Positions 53,061 through 64,000 of a stretch of DNA of 64,000 nucleotides are shown piece by piece. The stretch's first letter is position 1. The number at the start of each line of letters is the position of its first letter. Made by a program: the position numbers and the translations under genes. Below the pieces are notes generated by a model that saw only the letters and a program-made list of their open reading frames with translations, was not told the origin of the DNA and made no database searches. Origin of the DNA: Capsicum annuum (Eukaryota > Streptophyta > Magnoliopsida > Solanales > Solanaceae); NCBI RefSeq assembly GCF_002878395.1, contig NC_061122.1:78666492-78730491 (forward strand). Reading direction: 5' to 3'.

Positions 53061-55706
53061 CCAGTATTCAAAAGCCCCCTGATATTGAGTGATTTCAACT
53101 TAAATCGCCTTTGCATGATTTAGAAAACTTCTTGATAAAAAGCTTTCTGGTTTAAATATTAGACCTATTGATTTGTCTAATGCCTTTGTTGATAGCCTTG
53201 AGTCCCCTCCTGATTTAAAAAATCAGACCAAATCAGAGCTTAATAAGCTCAGAGGAAAAATTAAAAAGCAGCCAGGTAAAATTCTCAGATATGCCGATTT
53301 ACCCTATATGCAAACTTATTACTATCCGCAACCCACTCCTCAAGATATTCTGATAGAGAAAAACGATTAGAATCAGACTAATACGTCTTATAGCGGAGAT
53401 GATATTTATGAATGGAACCTTGATGGCTTAACTGAGAGATAATTAAAAATCCTCGTACACCTCATTATGATGTATTCAACAGTGTACAAAGTCACTGGTA
53501 ATACCAATAATACAACAGATAAAGTTATCTATAAAATGATAGTTGCTAATTTTACTGGTTAACTTCGTGGCTGGTAGGACAATTTTATGAATCATGAACA
53601 AAGAGAGTCAATTTTTAATGCTGTAGCTACTGCTCCAGAAACTGATAACCTAGGAAGAGCCCTAGCTGTAAATAGGGAAGATGTTGTTTATACGCTCATT
53701 CTTATAATTTTTGAATATTTTAATTGTAGATTTACCAACCAGTATGAAAATATTCATACTCTCTTAAATGGTCTTAGATGTAAGACCCTAGGATAGTTTA
53801 GGTGGTATAAAGACACCTTTCTAAGTAGGGTTATGGAATTACCCAAAAATAGATATGAGTATTGGAAGGCCATGTTTACAGATGGACTTCCTCCATTATT
53901 CGATGAAAGGGTTAGAAAAACTCTTAGAGGCTTCTACGGTGAAATTTCTTGGGAAAAATATACCTATGGTCATCTGATGGCAGCTTGTACACAAAAAGGG
54001 TTAAACCTGTGTAATGCGTTAAAATTGTCTAGACAACTTAAGCTTGGTAAGCTTAGACAAAAATCTTAGATAGGAGATTTCTGTACCAAGTTTGGTGTAC
54101 CTGAACTAGCTTTCACTTCTAGGAAGAAAAGCCCTAGATATTCCAAAGGTGAGCAGCCTTATCAGAAAAGGAGACCTAGATATAGGTCCAAAGAAGAGCA
54201 TGAAAGTAGAAAAGCCTATAGGAAATCTACTAGATTTGCCAAAAATAGGTCTAAACGAGATCTTGCTAAGATTAAGTGTTACAGATGTGTTAACATTAGG
54301 CATATTTCTCAAAACTTTAAGCTTTAAAAGCTTAAATCTTTAGGTCTTGCTGATGATGTGTATGATCAAGTTTATGGTTTGTTAGACACCTCAGGTTAGA
54401 ATCTGATTATAATGCTGAATCTTAATCAGAAAATGATATTGAGTTGCCTAATTTATCTTATAGTGATAATGATAATGCTTTTCTGATTGGCTAAGTGATA
54501 CCTGCACTTGTGATGACACATTTTATAATTTGCAATCCCATTTAGAAGATTTAAACATTCAAACCATTACTTCGAATAATGTGTTAGAACTTTTGAAAGA
54601 AGTTTCGGATGAGAAACTTCGGGAAAAAATTATTAATTTGTCTACTAGTTAAGTACTAGTTCAGTACCTAGTACTTCTAAAACTGCTGATAGCAATACCT
54701 TTACTCCTAAAACTACTAATAGCAATTATTTTATGCCTTATTCTATAGTAGAAGTTAATAGACATCTTGCTATGAGTTATGCTCCTGGTAAAGATACTTC
54801 TTTTGATGATTTAAAGATTGAAGTTGAAAACTTGAAAAAGGAGATTAAATCTCTTAAACAAAACCAGATGATTTGTGATCATAGAATTTTGCAAATTGCT
54901 AAAGATATTTCTCACACTTAAATTTTTAAAGGAAAAGAAGAAATTTTTGATGAAAGTGATACTGATGATATTCAAAATTCCCCTGATTTAAAAAATAATT
55001 ATTTGGGGGAATAATGCAAACTGTTACTGCCATAACTGGTATATTAAATGTACTACTTTGATTGATAATTATTTTTTAGTAACTAATATTGCTATGATTA
55101 ATATTGGAGTTGATGTTAGCTGCATTCAGGAAGGATTAATTCCTATAAAATATTTCCATAAAACCACTCATGTAGTTAAATCTGCATCTGGACATGCTCT
55201 TGATATAGAGTATAAATTTCCAAACACTCATATTTGCCAGAATAAAGTATGCACACCGCATTTCCCCTTTTTGGTATAAAATCAGTTATATAAATGTTAT
55301 TTAACCTGATACTCATATTGATGCAAAAGGATTTACGGCTACTTACAAAAATAAGGAGATATCCTATTCTTTCGTTACAGATCCCGTAACTAGAGATATT
55401 AATACTTTAATTGATATGAAGCAAAAACATCTTAATTTTTTAAAGCTTGAATTACTTAGCATGAATATTTGTGATACTATGAAGTCTGCTAAGATACAAG
55501 AAAAAATTAAATTAAATTCTGAACAAATGGTTGTTGATATTTGTGCCAATCACCCCAGTGCTTTTTGGAATTGCAAAGAGCATAGTGTTACTCTTCCATA
55601 TAAAGACAATTTCTCTGAGAATAATATCCTAAAAAAATCATGACCTTATCAGATGAATGCTGAATTAGTAGAATTCTGTAAGAAGATCCCTTGATTTTGC
55701 TTCTAA
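53061..55706 (+). pseudogene. pararetrovirus B (2e) coat protein-protease-RT start
   Basis: Pieces: 53173-53370 (ORF3 N-terminal block ending QTYYYPQPTPQDILI); 53587-54069 coat protein (SIFNAVATAPETDNLGRALA, ELPKNRYEYWKAMFTDGLPP); zinc-knuckle remnant CYRCVNIRHISQN near 54285; linker 54733-54921; protease 55058-55279 with INIGVDVSC, catalytic Asp lost; RT pre-domain 55416-55643. All are frame-broken. Confidence 0.8.
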
Positions 55707-55783
55707 TATAGCACATACACACACCAGTTCAAATTCTTAAAGCAAAAAGTTTTTTTAAAAAAATAAAACTATTCATGATGCTC
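55707..55783. repeat. 77-nt direct repeat, left copy
   Basis: ACACACACC, TTAAAGCAAAAAGTTTTTTT and ATTCATGATGCT recur in the same order at 60055-60135. The two copies flank the LINE, the TIR element and the assembly gap. Confidence 0.8.
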
Positions 55784-55936
55784 TTTTTTGGTGGTATAGA
55801 AGTGCATTAATGAAAGGTTATGAGTTTTTTTACAAAATAAGGCATAATCAGGCAGAAAAATATAGCAGTTGGGATTCACATTCCCATTTCTAGATGGAGA
55901 AGGATTTCCCCTTAAAGTTTTCCTAAAAAGTTACTT

Positions 55937-56160
55937 TTATACTAGCTGGTGGAGTCGGAAAAGATGTAATCTATAAAAGAAGTTCAGCTCAGAGCCCTGC
56001 TTTGCCATTAAATCTGCTACTCTATTCTGCTCCCGATAGGTGTGGTAAACTAGAGGATTTCCCAAGCTCCTTAGCAGAGATCTGCATTCATAAACAACTG
56101 AATCATAAAGTAAGTTACCATGATGCAACATATTAATAAAGTAAGTTAAGTAAGGAATCT
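55937..56160 (-). pseudogene. LINE ORF2 C-terminal RNase H segment
   Basis: It reads VVYECRSLLRSLGNPLVYHT then YREQNRVADLMAKQGSE, the end of the RNase H-like domain of plant LINEs (HVYREQNxVADxLAKxG). It is joined to the endonuclease end at about 56160, so 1.5-2.5 kb including the RT has been deleted. Confidence 0.78.
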
Positions 56161-57144
56161 TTGATTAGATTGGGCCATATAGATTCCACCCTGAAGGGTT
56201 TAATCTGCTTGGCAGGAGTGGAACCTATGTTCAGGAGGAGGGGGGAGTGATCAGAGTGGGTTCTAGGTAGGTGAGTAACTGAGGCCTCAGGATATAAATG
56301 GATCAAAAGATCATTAGCAAGGCATCAATCAAGTCTTTTAAGAATCAGACCCTGTCTATTCCTATATCTCATGTTGGACCAAGTGTATTTACTACCCCTG
56401 AAGCCTTAATCAATAAGGCTGCAATAATTTATACAATTCATAAAAAGATTAGACCTATTCAGGTTTATTCTGGAGCCACCAAACTTTTCCGAGGCCCTAA
56501 GAACCTCATTAAAGTCCCCCCTACCGGCCAACTCTTACCCTCAGAGAGATGTAGGCGTGTAGCTATCAGAGAAAGAAGCAAGTTGGTTCTATAGATCTAC
56601 CCTAGAATAGAAATCAGTGCTAGCATAGATAATACTAAGAAACCAAGAGGAAAAAGGGGAACTAACCTTGACATTAGCATTAATAGCTTGGTAAAAGATG
56701 GAGACAGAGGTGATGGAGATGGAATCCTTTCTCCATATATAACAAGCCCACCGTAATAACCATTAGCCTCAGACTGGATATAGTTGTGGAAGACTAGTTT
56801 TTCACAAAGGTCTTGGTGATCAGTCATCTTGGTTTCCAACAAAGCAAGGATGCATGGTTGGTGTATATTAACCATGGATTTACAGTGGTTCTTGAATTTA
56901 GCATTCTTAGCCCCCTAGCATTCCACACAATCCAGTTCTTCAACTTTGAATAAAGTAGGTGGTGAGGTTCTATTGTAGTCACTTTACCATTCTCCTTGGG
57001 GTTGGAGGTGGATGTCAAAGAAGGGGATTTTCTTTTCCTACTGAGGGGGATTAACAAGACCTTGAGAGTCTCTTCTGTCGTAGGGTTTGTTGTATTTATT
57101 CTTATACCTAAACCTGCTAACCCCAAGGGGATCAAGATGATCAT
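56160..57144 (-). pseudogene. LINE ORF2 endonuclease domain
   Basis: From the 5' side it reads KLKNWIVWNARGL, LLETKMTDH, then GDFNEVLRASEKFGGSRI, KYTWSNMRYRNRQGLILKRL and THLPRTHSDHSPLLL, the N, E, GDFN and SDH motifs of apurinic-type endonucleases. Stops (for example after CSLID and LKRLD) and frameshifts break it. The plus-strand open frame at 56298-56594 is only its antisense. Confidence 0.85.
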
Positions 57145-57150
57145 AATTTC

Positions 57151-59384
57151 CTAGACTGGCTCTATGAATTTTAGATCTAGAGGCTCTACCAGGTTGAGAA
57201 TTTCTATTCTTGGAACTCTGAGCTGAGATAGGAATTCTTCCATGTCTCTGTTGCTTGCTCTCAGAGCTTCTAGGGTATTCAACCTTTCTACCTTTTCCAG
57301 AGTAAGGTGGGGGGAGGTTGTGATCAAGGATGGGGATTGAGTTTGACTGGTAGAAGGTTGGTGATCCCCAGTGGGAGGTACAAAAGTTGGTCCCAGAAGC
57401 ATTAGAGCTGGGTTGGGTGGTGGAAAGAAGGAGAGGCTCAACTGAGATGATTAATGATGCTGGCTAGTGATTCCATAGACAGCTCCTCCTGATATGGTGA
57501 GTTGATTACCTGGAAAAAGGTGGCCATCCAGAAATTGGATCCATATGTTTGTAGAACCTGGTTCAGGCTCACCATATCCAACAGAGCTAGGTACTGGGGG
57601 TCCTGAATGAGAATGGGGACTTGTCTCCCTTCCTATTCCAAGTGTAGGGGAACAGTTTGGTTGGATAGGTATATCTCCAACTAAGAAGTTGGTTGATGGT
57701 CCGAGGATTGAGTAGTTATGATGATAATGATTTGGTTGGAGCTTGGGGAGTTCATGGTTTTTTTCTTGGGAAAGCTCAGTCATATTTTTCTCAGGGTATA
57801 TAGAGTGTAGTGAGTTGAGAGAAGGCAGCTGAGAGGTTTTCCCATAGGGAACACCACCAACATTAAATGCATTGTCCACAGCATTAAATGCATTGTCCAC
57901 AGTATTAAATGCATTGTCCACGCCCTGTAAATTTCCTATCACATCACCGCAGGAAGTGGAAGAGTTTCCTACAGTCATTGGTTTAGGCTCGTCATTGCCT
58001 AAGTCCAGGTGGATCAGAGGGATCCCACATTGAGAGGCCTTTTTCATTTTAATTCCCATTTGCAAATAAGAGGGATTATTTTTAAAGGGAAGAGGATTTG
58101 GAGAAGTGGGGTTGGGTTTTATATAACCCATTTGGGTTTTTGTATGAGGCCCATAAGAAATAGGGGTGTTGAGCCTCTGAGTTGTTGAAGCTTTCGTTTG
58201 GCCCCTTACAGCAGATGTTAATTGGGCTTGATTTAATTTGGGCCTATTATTTGCTCTGCTAGGGGTTCTTTCATTTGTGGACTTAGACTTTGAAGCTTCA
58301 CCTTGGGCCGGGCCAGTGGGTGAAAGTCCAGATGAAGAAGGGAAGGTGGATTTTTTTGGCGCCGCCTTCGGCATGTTAGGGTTTAAAAACTTACCTGGCA
58401 CCATATTGAAGGTCTTAACCTTAATGATGGGTGTTTCTTTAGAGGGTGTTTATTGAGTCCTAGGCACTGGTTTCTTTTTTTTTGGTAAAGTGTACTGTTT
58501 GCCAATTCGGTAATTTATTCATTGGCACCATCTTATCTTCCAAAGTTGTGTTGGTAGTTTGCGATGTTGCTACATCACCATTGATTTCTAATTGATTTGG
58601 TCTGAGAGGGCATGAGCACGTGGTCGCTGTGTGACCCAGGCATCCGCAGTGCTTACATATAAAACCCTCTCTCTCCTAGAGGAGAGGCTGAGTGTGGTGG
58701 TTAATGGAGATTGAAGCTGCTACTGGTGTGTCCAGGGAGATCTAGACATAGATCCTAGTGTACCTGCCCTTTAGTGCCGGTGAGGTGCATGCATCAACTT
58801 TCAATAATTGCCCTATTTTCTTGCCGATCCGCTAGAGGATGGAGGTGTCATATAATTCTGTAGGTAGTTGGGAAAGCCTGATCCATATGACGGTTGAGTC
58901 TACCTTTGAGTCACTTGGTACAAAATTAGGTTTCCATTTCCTAACTGAGATGAAGTACCCAGCGATGAACCAAGGTCTGCTATAGAGAATTGTAGTTGGT
59001 TCTCTGGATTGGAGAGTTTAACAGTAAAGAACCCCTTCTTTAGATCTATGAGTCATAGTGGTTCTGAGAGCTTCCACAGATCCTCCAGTTTCTTTTTAAG
59101 ATATTGGTGGTTGAACTTCAATCTGAGAGGTTTTATAATGACGGAATGGATCCAAGGTGCGTATAATCTGTGCTTGTCCTCCTCCAATAGCAGATTTCAT
59201 TCTCAGCACTTTCTAGAGCTTTGTCCTTGCCGGATGCCCGAGGTTCCAAATAAGAATTGGGGGTTATGATTTTCCCCACTGCTATCTCCCTGTAAGAAGG
59301 AGGGGTCTCCGTCATAAGAATTTCATTTGTCGAATTCATTATTGGGGGATTTGGTAAAAGGGGTGGCGTTAAGGTTGCATCCAT
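57151..59384 (-). pseudogene. LINE ORF1 (DUF4283-like, zinc knuckle)
   Basis: ATG at 59384 (MDATLTPPLLPNPP). A DUF4283-like region at about 58700-59150 includes RYTRIYVSISLDTPVAASIS-like sequence. The zinc knuckle CKHCGCLGHTATTC lies at about 58612-58656. The Pro/Ser/Asn-rich C-terminal part is open for 317 codons (57451-58404) and contains three VDNAFN repeats. LINE ORF1 proteins bind the RNA. Several stops separate the pieces. Confidence 0.8.
57862..57922. repeat. three 24-nt repeats in LINE ORF1
   Basis: ATTAAATGCATTGTCCAC is repeated three times, encoding VDNAFN units on the minus strand. Confidence 0.88.
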
Positions 59385-59455
59385 GGCGGGATTGGTGCTA
59401 ATGGTGTAGAAAGGGTTAGAGAGAGGATAGTCTTTCTCTCTCTGCTCTATTGTAT

Positions 59456-59862
59456 ATAAGTAAAGGTTTGGTGTACTACCAATTTGTCTTTTGTGGTACT
59501 ACCAAACCTATGTTTGGTGTACTACTAATTTGTCTTTTGTGGTACTACCAAATCTTTACTTATATATAATATAGAAATAATAATTTTTGGTAAAAAACAA
59601 ATATAATATAATATAATAATAATAATAATATATAATATAATATAATATTTTTTTAATTTTCTATTTCTATTTTATACTCAGCTTATCTTATTACTATTAC
59701 TACTACTACTACTACTATTATTACTATTATTATTATAATACTATTATTCATTTTTTTATTATTACTATTATATTATTATTATAATAATTATTATTATTAC
59801 TATTACTTTTTTACTACTTCAAGGGTGTTTCGGTAATTTTAGCCACCCCAATCTTCACTTAT
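59456..59862. mobile_element. intact copy of the small TIR element (407 nt)
   Basis: The ends ATAAGTAAAGGTTTGGTG and CACCCCAATCTTCACTTAT are imperfect inverted repeats. Inside are two tandem hairpin units (59459-59508, 59512-59568), a TAATA/TAA block, TTTTTTTAATTTTCTATTTC and an ACTACTACT tract. The element is uninterrupted here and gives the pre-insertion form of the copy split by pararetrovirus A. Confidence 0.72.
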
Positions 59863-59925
59863 ACTCCATCTGTCCTAAATTACCCGTCCCAAATTGAGAT
59901 GACACATTGATTAAGAAAAATAATT
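59863..59925. mobile_element. Stowaway-like MITE end
   Basis: ACTCCATCTGTCCTAAATTA followed by CCCGTCCCAAATTGAGATGA resembles the CTCCCTCCGTCCCAAA Stowaway terminus at a TA site. It is cut by the gap. Confidence 0.55.
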
Positions 59926-60025
59926 NNNNNNNNNNNNNNNNNNNNNNNNNNNNNNNNNNNNNNNNNNNNNNNNNNNNNNNNNNNNNNNNNNNNNNNNNNN
60001 NNNNNNNNNNNNNNNNNNNNNNNNN
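59926..60025. other. assembly gap, 100 N
   Basis: Exactly 100 Ns, the conventional size for a gap of unknown length. A (TA)n run starts on its right side. Confidence 0.98.

Positions 60026-60062
<37 letters not shown>
60026..60062. repeat. (TA)n microsatellite
   Basis: About 18 TA units directly after the gap, which probably caused the assembly break. Confidence 0.95.
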
Positions 60063-60064
<2 letters not shown>

Positions 60065-60135
60065 CACATACACACACCAATTCAAATGCTTTAAAGCAAA
60101 AAGTTTTTTTCTTAAAAAAAAATTATTCATGATGC
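60055..60135. repeat. direct repeat, right copy
   Basis: Matches 55707-55783 with small indels and a few substitutions. Confidence 0.8.
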
Positions 60136-61542
60136 TTACCCTCATTTCAAATCAAATAGTAAAAGATCACCTTTTTTTTTAAATGATAGTCAATAATTTG
60201 TAATTCGGTTAGATTTTTATATAAAATAGAAAGACTAAATAAGCAAATGAAATCAATCGGGTTCATAATCTAGCAATCATTAATAACTCAGTAATAAAAG
60301 AAAAAAGACAAAAAATCATAACCTTAAGAAATTAGTACCAACTTTTTTACAAACTATAAAAAAAATGTATTACAATACTAAACAATTATGATAGTGAGTA
60401 TTTGAGTGAATAATATTTAGAGAAAAATAATCAAAAAGTCCAAAACTACTTTTCTATCTAATTGTATGTGTATACAATAATGGTCTTTTCTTTCTTCTCT
60501 ATAGACAAACCAAGAGTTGAATAAACCTCATCGTTAGTCGAGTAGGTTCTTGTTTCTATGCTTTTTTCCCTCTGATGATCTCATAGAATGGTACTGTGGA
60601 GTTAGCATTTATATATATAGTATTTTACATGAGAATTTTTATTTAAAATGACTCTTAATTACATTATTATTTTACCATATATACTGCTTGATTGCTTATC
60701 AATTAATTACATGCATATATTAATGTGATACTTAAAATATGAATTAACTTTTCAATATTAATATTTACTTCAAAATCTAAACAAAGTAAAAATAAATAAA
60801 TAGAGCAAATAATTTGACATACAATAGTCTGTAATTTAAATGAATAAGTTTATTTACTTGAGGAAAAGAATCCCTACATGGAAGGGGATTAATAGGGATT
60901 ATAATCTGTAAGCAAGTTACCATTCTTGAGCAATAAATTAGTAATGATTTATTTAGGTAGAATTAGCAAAATATTTCTAGCTAAAAAAAAGGAAGTAATC
61001 GATATTGATTGAGATTTACTATAAATCTCTTGCTGCTATTATGCTATATATTATTAAAAATTCATTAATATGGCATAACAAAGACTTTATGTTATATAAT
61101 TTTTTTTATGGTGATATTATACACAGTATAATTTTATAGAATAAGTTAACACGTTGAGAAAAGTCCATCTATAGAAGGGAATCAATAGGAATTAATCATT
61201 TTATTAGCATATTATAATTCTTAAGCTACAAATTAAGTACAAATTGTTTAAATATAAATACTTTACTTTAATTATGGTTAATATAGAATTGTTGAAAAGT
61301 AAATACTTAAAGTTTTTTTTTTTTTTTTTGTACACTACATCTTTCTTTGTAACTTCTCCTAGGGTTTCTCATAATTAATATTTCATAGGTCTCTCCTAAT
61401 TTTATAATTTGATTATATTTTATTGATTACTTAATTCTCTTTCCGAAATTGTAGTTTTCATCTAATAAGAATCAATCTTAGTTGATTTTTATTATAATAT
61501 GAAGAATTTGAAATATTAAACAATCTTAATATGAAATAATTA
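60136..61542. other. AT-rich non-coding DNA, no feature recognised
   Basis: No open frame with motif support, no terminal repeats. A T15 run lies at 61315-61330. Confidence 0.55.
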
Positions 61543-61667
61543 TGAGAAAATTACCCGGATTAGCCACTATTGGGCTTTTATTACCACTTAAAGTCTAATT
61601 TTTAATTAATTACAATTCATAGCTCCCTCTTGCCTATTAATTATTCCTAATTATAATTCATAATCTT

Positions 61668-62075
61668 TCTCATGTATTTTCTGTCTTTTTCTATTTTCTA
61701 TTATTCTCTTTTTTTTTTGTTTACTTTTTCAGTATTTTTTCTTCAGTTTTTCTTTTCCTTTTTTTGTTGTTTTCTCTTTATTTTTTATTTTTTCACTTTT
61801 TTATTTTTTTCATTTTATTTTTTATTTATTTTTTTCTTTTTCTTTTTCTCCTTTTAATTTTTCTCCTTTTGTATTTTTTCTCCTTCATTTTTTTCCTTTT
61901 TTTCTTTTTTATTTTTCTCCTTTTTTTGTATTTTTTTCTTGTTTTCTATTACTCTCTTTCTTCTTTTTTGTATTTTTTTCCTCCTTTTTCTCTCATTTTT
62001 CCTCCTTCTTTTTCTCTCATTTTTTCTCCTTCTTTTTTTTTCTTTTCAATTTTTCTTCTTCTTTTTATTTATGCG
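61668..62075. repeat. polypyrimidine tract (T/C), about 400 nt
   Basis: TTTTTCTCCTTTTT-like units repeat irregularly. The Phe/Leu-rich open frames here are composition artefacts. Confidence 0.9.
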
Positions 62076-62260
62076 AACTAGCAAATACAAATACAAGTGC
62101 GAATTATAAAATATAAATACAAATACAAATGCGAACTATAACATACAAATACAAATACAAATGCGAACTATAAGATTAAATACAAGTGTGAACTGTAAAA
62201 TACAAATACAAATGTGATCTATAATATATAAATACAAGTGTGAACTATTATTTATATTTT
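62076..62260. repeat. AAATACAAATACAAGTGCGAACTATA minisatellite in short form
   Basis: The core ACAAATACAAATGCGAACTA, 26-30 nt apart, recurs about six times. More copies lie at 62850-62930, and ATTTGTATTTGT inverted versions at 62300-62450. Confidence 0.8.
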
Positions 62261-63924
62261 TTAATTATTGCAAAGGAACGATCGATTTTCTTTCCAAGAA
62301 TACTTGTTTGTATTTATTGATACAAGTTGTATTTATTGATACAAATAAACACAACTCAAATTCTTATACAAATACATATTGTATTTGTATTTGTAAAATC
62401 ATTTGTTTCATTTGTTTGTCATTGTATTTGTATCAAGTGATATTTGTTTATTTACAAATATGAATGATAATTTTGATATACAAATACAAAATGGTACATT
62501 TGTATCAAATGATACATTACATATTTATATATTTTAGAATCAAGAAAATACAATTAATGCACTTACTTGTTTGTATACAAATACAAATGATAAATTGTAC
62601 ATAGTCACGACTAAATACAATATGCAATCAACTTACAAATATAAATACAAAATAATTTCTTAAAAATAAAAAGGTAATGAAGAAAATAGAATAGAAATAC
62701 AAGTATAATCCAAATATAATTTAAATATACAAACACAATAAAATCATAATATAAATATAATCCAATATAATATGCAATCAATTATAAAATACAAATACAA
62801 AATAGTTCTTTAAAATACAAGTGTGAATTATATAAAATATAAATGATGGCGCAAACTAACAAATACAAATACAAATGCGAACTATAAAATATAAATACAA
62901 GTGTAAACTTTAAAATACAAATACAAATATAATTGTATCAATAAATACAAACATATAAATGGCGGTGTGATTATAAATACGATAAACAATTGTGGTATTT
63001 ATGTTATCATTCATGACTTGTGCTCGACTAGTCATATTATTTGAAAATACAAAAATATAAAATAGAACAAAAAAAACAATAAAGAAAATAAGTACAAAAA
63101 ATAAAATAAAAAGAAATCAAAGAAGAAAGAGAAATAGAAGTTAGAGATTAAAGATAGAAAAAAGTAAAAACAAAAAGAAAGAAACGTAAAAAATAAAAGT
63201 AGGAAAAAATAGAAAAAAGAAGAAGAAAAAATGGGAAAAACATAAAAAATGAAAAAATATAAAAAAAGATAATGGTAGTGTTAGGCAAGAAAATATTCAA
63301 TTCAACGAGATAGGCGTGATTGAGATTTTTTTCGTTTTAAAAATATTCAATTTTATTTTTGGCGCGACTAAATAGGGACTCTATTCATATTTTACATGAA
63401 TACATACTATCTGTAAAACCGAATACAGCGGGCATAAATCGAATACAATGGCTATAAATGATAATTATGTAAAATGTGGCTATGGAAGGTGGGTATAGCA
63501 AAATACTGCAATTTTTGAAAGATCCCCAATAATTAAACAAAATTAATATTTCTCATCCAATAGGAGTCAATCTTAATATTTTTTCATTGAATAAAAGTCA
63601 AACTTAGGTTTTTTTAACAGCACCATGAAATAAATACTAAATAATTAAATAATCTAAAAAATAATTTTTAATTGTAAAATGCTAGTTCTAAAGATTTTAC
63701 TTGACTTAACCTCATGCTAGACTATTCTCCTATATTATATACAAAGATATGAAGAACTTGAAATATTAAATAATATTAATATTTATATTTTAACACAATA
63801 TGAAATAAATATTGAATAAATATAAATAATTAAAAAAATTACAAAATAGTTTTTCATTGTAAAATGCTAATTCTCAAAATGACATTTGACATAACTTCAC
63901 GCTAGATTATTCTCTTTTATTATT

Positions 63925-63953
63925 ATATACATACATACATATATATATATACA

Positions 63954-63989
<36 letters not shown>

Positions 63990-64000
63990 TATATATACAT
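63925..64000. repeat. (TACA)n/(TA)n microsatellite at window end
   Basis: Alternating ATACATAC and ATATATAT runs continue to the last base. Confidence 0.95.

Larger units (their letters stand above)
52431..55706 (+). mobile_element. pararetrovirus B fragment 2e (movement protein end to RT, with RT deletion)
   Basis: Plus-strand order is the last codons of the movement protein, ORF2, coat protein, protease, RT start. At about 55682 the sequence jumps from the RT N-terminus (ELVEFCK) to a later segment (RSLDFASN-like) and ends at 55706. Many stops. Confidence 0.85.
55783..59448 (-). mobile_element. L1-type LINE, internally deleted
   Basis: Minus-strand order is a short 5' leader, ORF1 with DUF4283-like region and zinc knuckle, ORF2 endonuclease, then directly the C-terminal RNase H domain. 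A short A-run (complement of TTTTTT at 55785) marks the 3' end. The reverse transcriptase is missing. This is a typical plant LINE remnant. Confidence 0.85.
61543..63527. mobile_element. possible non-autonomous transposon with 8-bp flanking repeat AATAATTA
   Basis: AATAATTA occurs at 61535-61542 and 63528-63535. The left inner end (GAGAAAATTACCCGGATTAG then CCACTATTG) and the inverted right inner end (CAAAAATTGCAGTATTTTGC then TATACCC) are weakly similar. The left arm is almost pure pyrimidine (61668-62070), the right arm purine-rich (63050-63270). An 8-bp duplication would suit hAT, but AT-richness makes chance possible. Confidence 0.35.

Noticed and set aside
56298..56594. 98-codon plus-strand ORF
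   Set aside because: Antisense of the LINE endonuclease, which carries the GDFN and SDH motifs on the minus strand.
59855..60182. ORFs crossing the N gap
   Set aside because: Contain unknown residues and TA repeats; not real.
61672..62081. Phe/Leu-rich ORFs resembling membrane proteins
   Set aside because: Pure polypyrimidine composition artefact.

Overview
This is a 64 kb stretch of plant nuclear DNA with no convincing intact host gene. The organism is a dicot, very probably Solanaceae (Solanum-like). The evidence is Tekay-type Ty3/gypsy elements primed by tRNA-iMet, Solanaceae-type SINE pieces, AT-rich MITEs, exons of ordinary plant nuclear genes with GT/AG splice sites, and several endogenous caulimovirid (pararetrovirus) copies of the solendovirus/LycEPRV kind. 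It is a nested repeat cluster.

Layout. 1-8061: a degenerate Ty3/gypsy chromovirus on the minus strand (element 1) with a 2.8 kb 5' LTR; its 3' LTR is cut by the window edge. 8062-18774: a mosaic of host gene fragments. They come from a copper P-type ATPase (HMA5-like), mitochondrial ribosomal protein bL34, a DEAH helicase fused to a WNK kinase exon, E2F, an MBOAT/GUP1-like acyltransferase and GatB, plus two unidentified exons. A Helitron-like 3' terminus lies at 9102-9131. A perfect solo LTR (15262-18009, TSD TTAAA) splits the mosaic. 18990-20050: G-rich non-coding repeat, then the left half of a small TIR element. 20050-28350: a nearly complete endogenous pararetrovirus (copy A) inserted in that TIR element, in the order leader piece, movement protein, ORF2, CP-PR-RT-RNase H polyprotein, two small paralogous ORFs, ORF4, promoter and leader. 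28351-30787: the other half of the TIR element, a second Helitron-like end and a hairpin-bearing tandem array. 30788-55706: a rearranged cluster of at least five pieces of a second pararetrovirus lineage (B), in both orientations. It is interrupted by a truncated second Ty3/gypsy element (41879-47387) and by a piece of a third pararetrovirus lineage (47499-49626). 55783-59448: a LINE on the minus strand that has lost its reverse transcriptase. 59456-64000: an intact copy of the TIR element, a Stowaway-like end, a 100-N assembly gap and AT-rich DNA.

How the parts relate. Element 1 and element 2 are the same gypsy family. Copy A is the best preserved virus: most of its ORFs are long and only a few stops or frameshifts break them. 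Both copies whose leader is present stop at the same leader position, which appears to be the start of minus-strand DNA synthesis. Coding assignments rest on motifs read by eye; no database search was possible.
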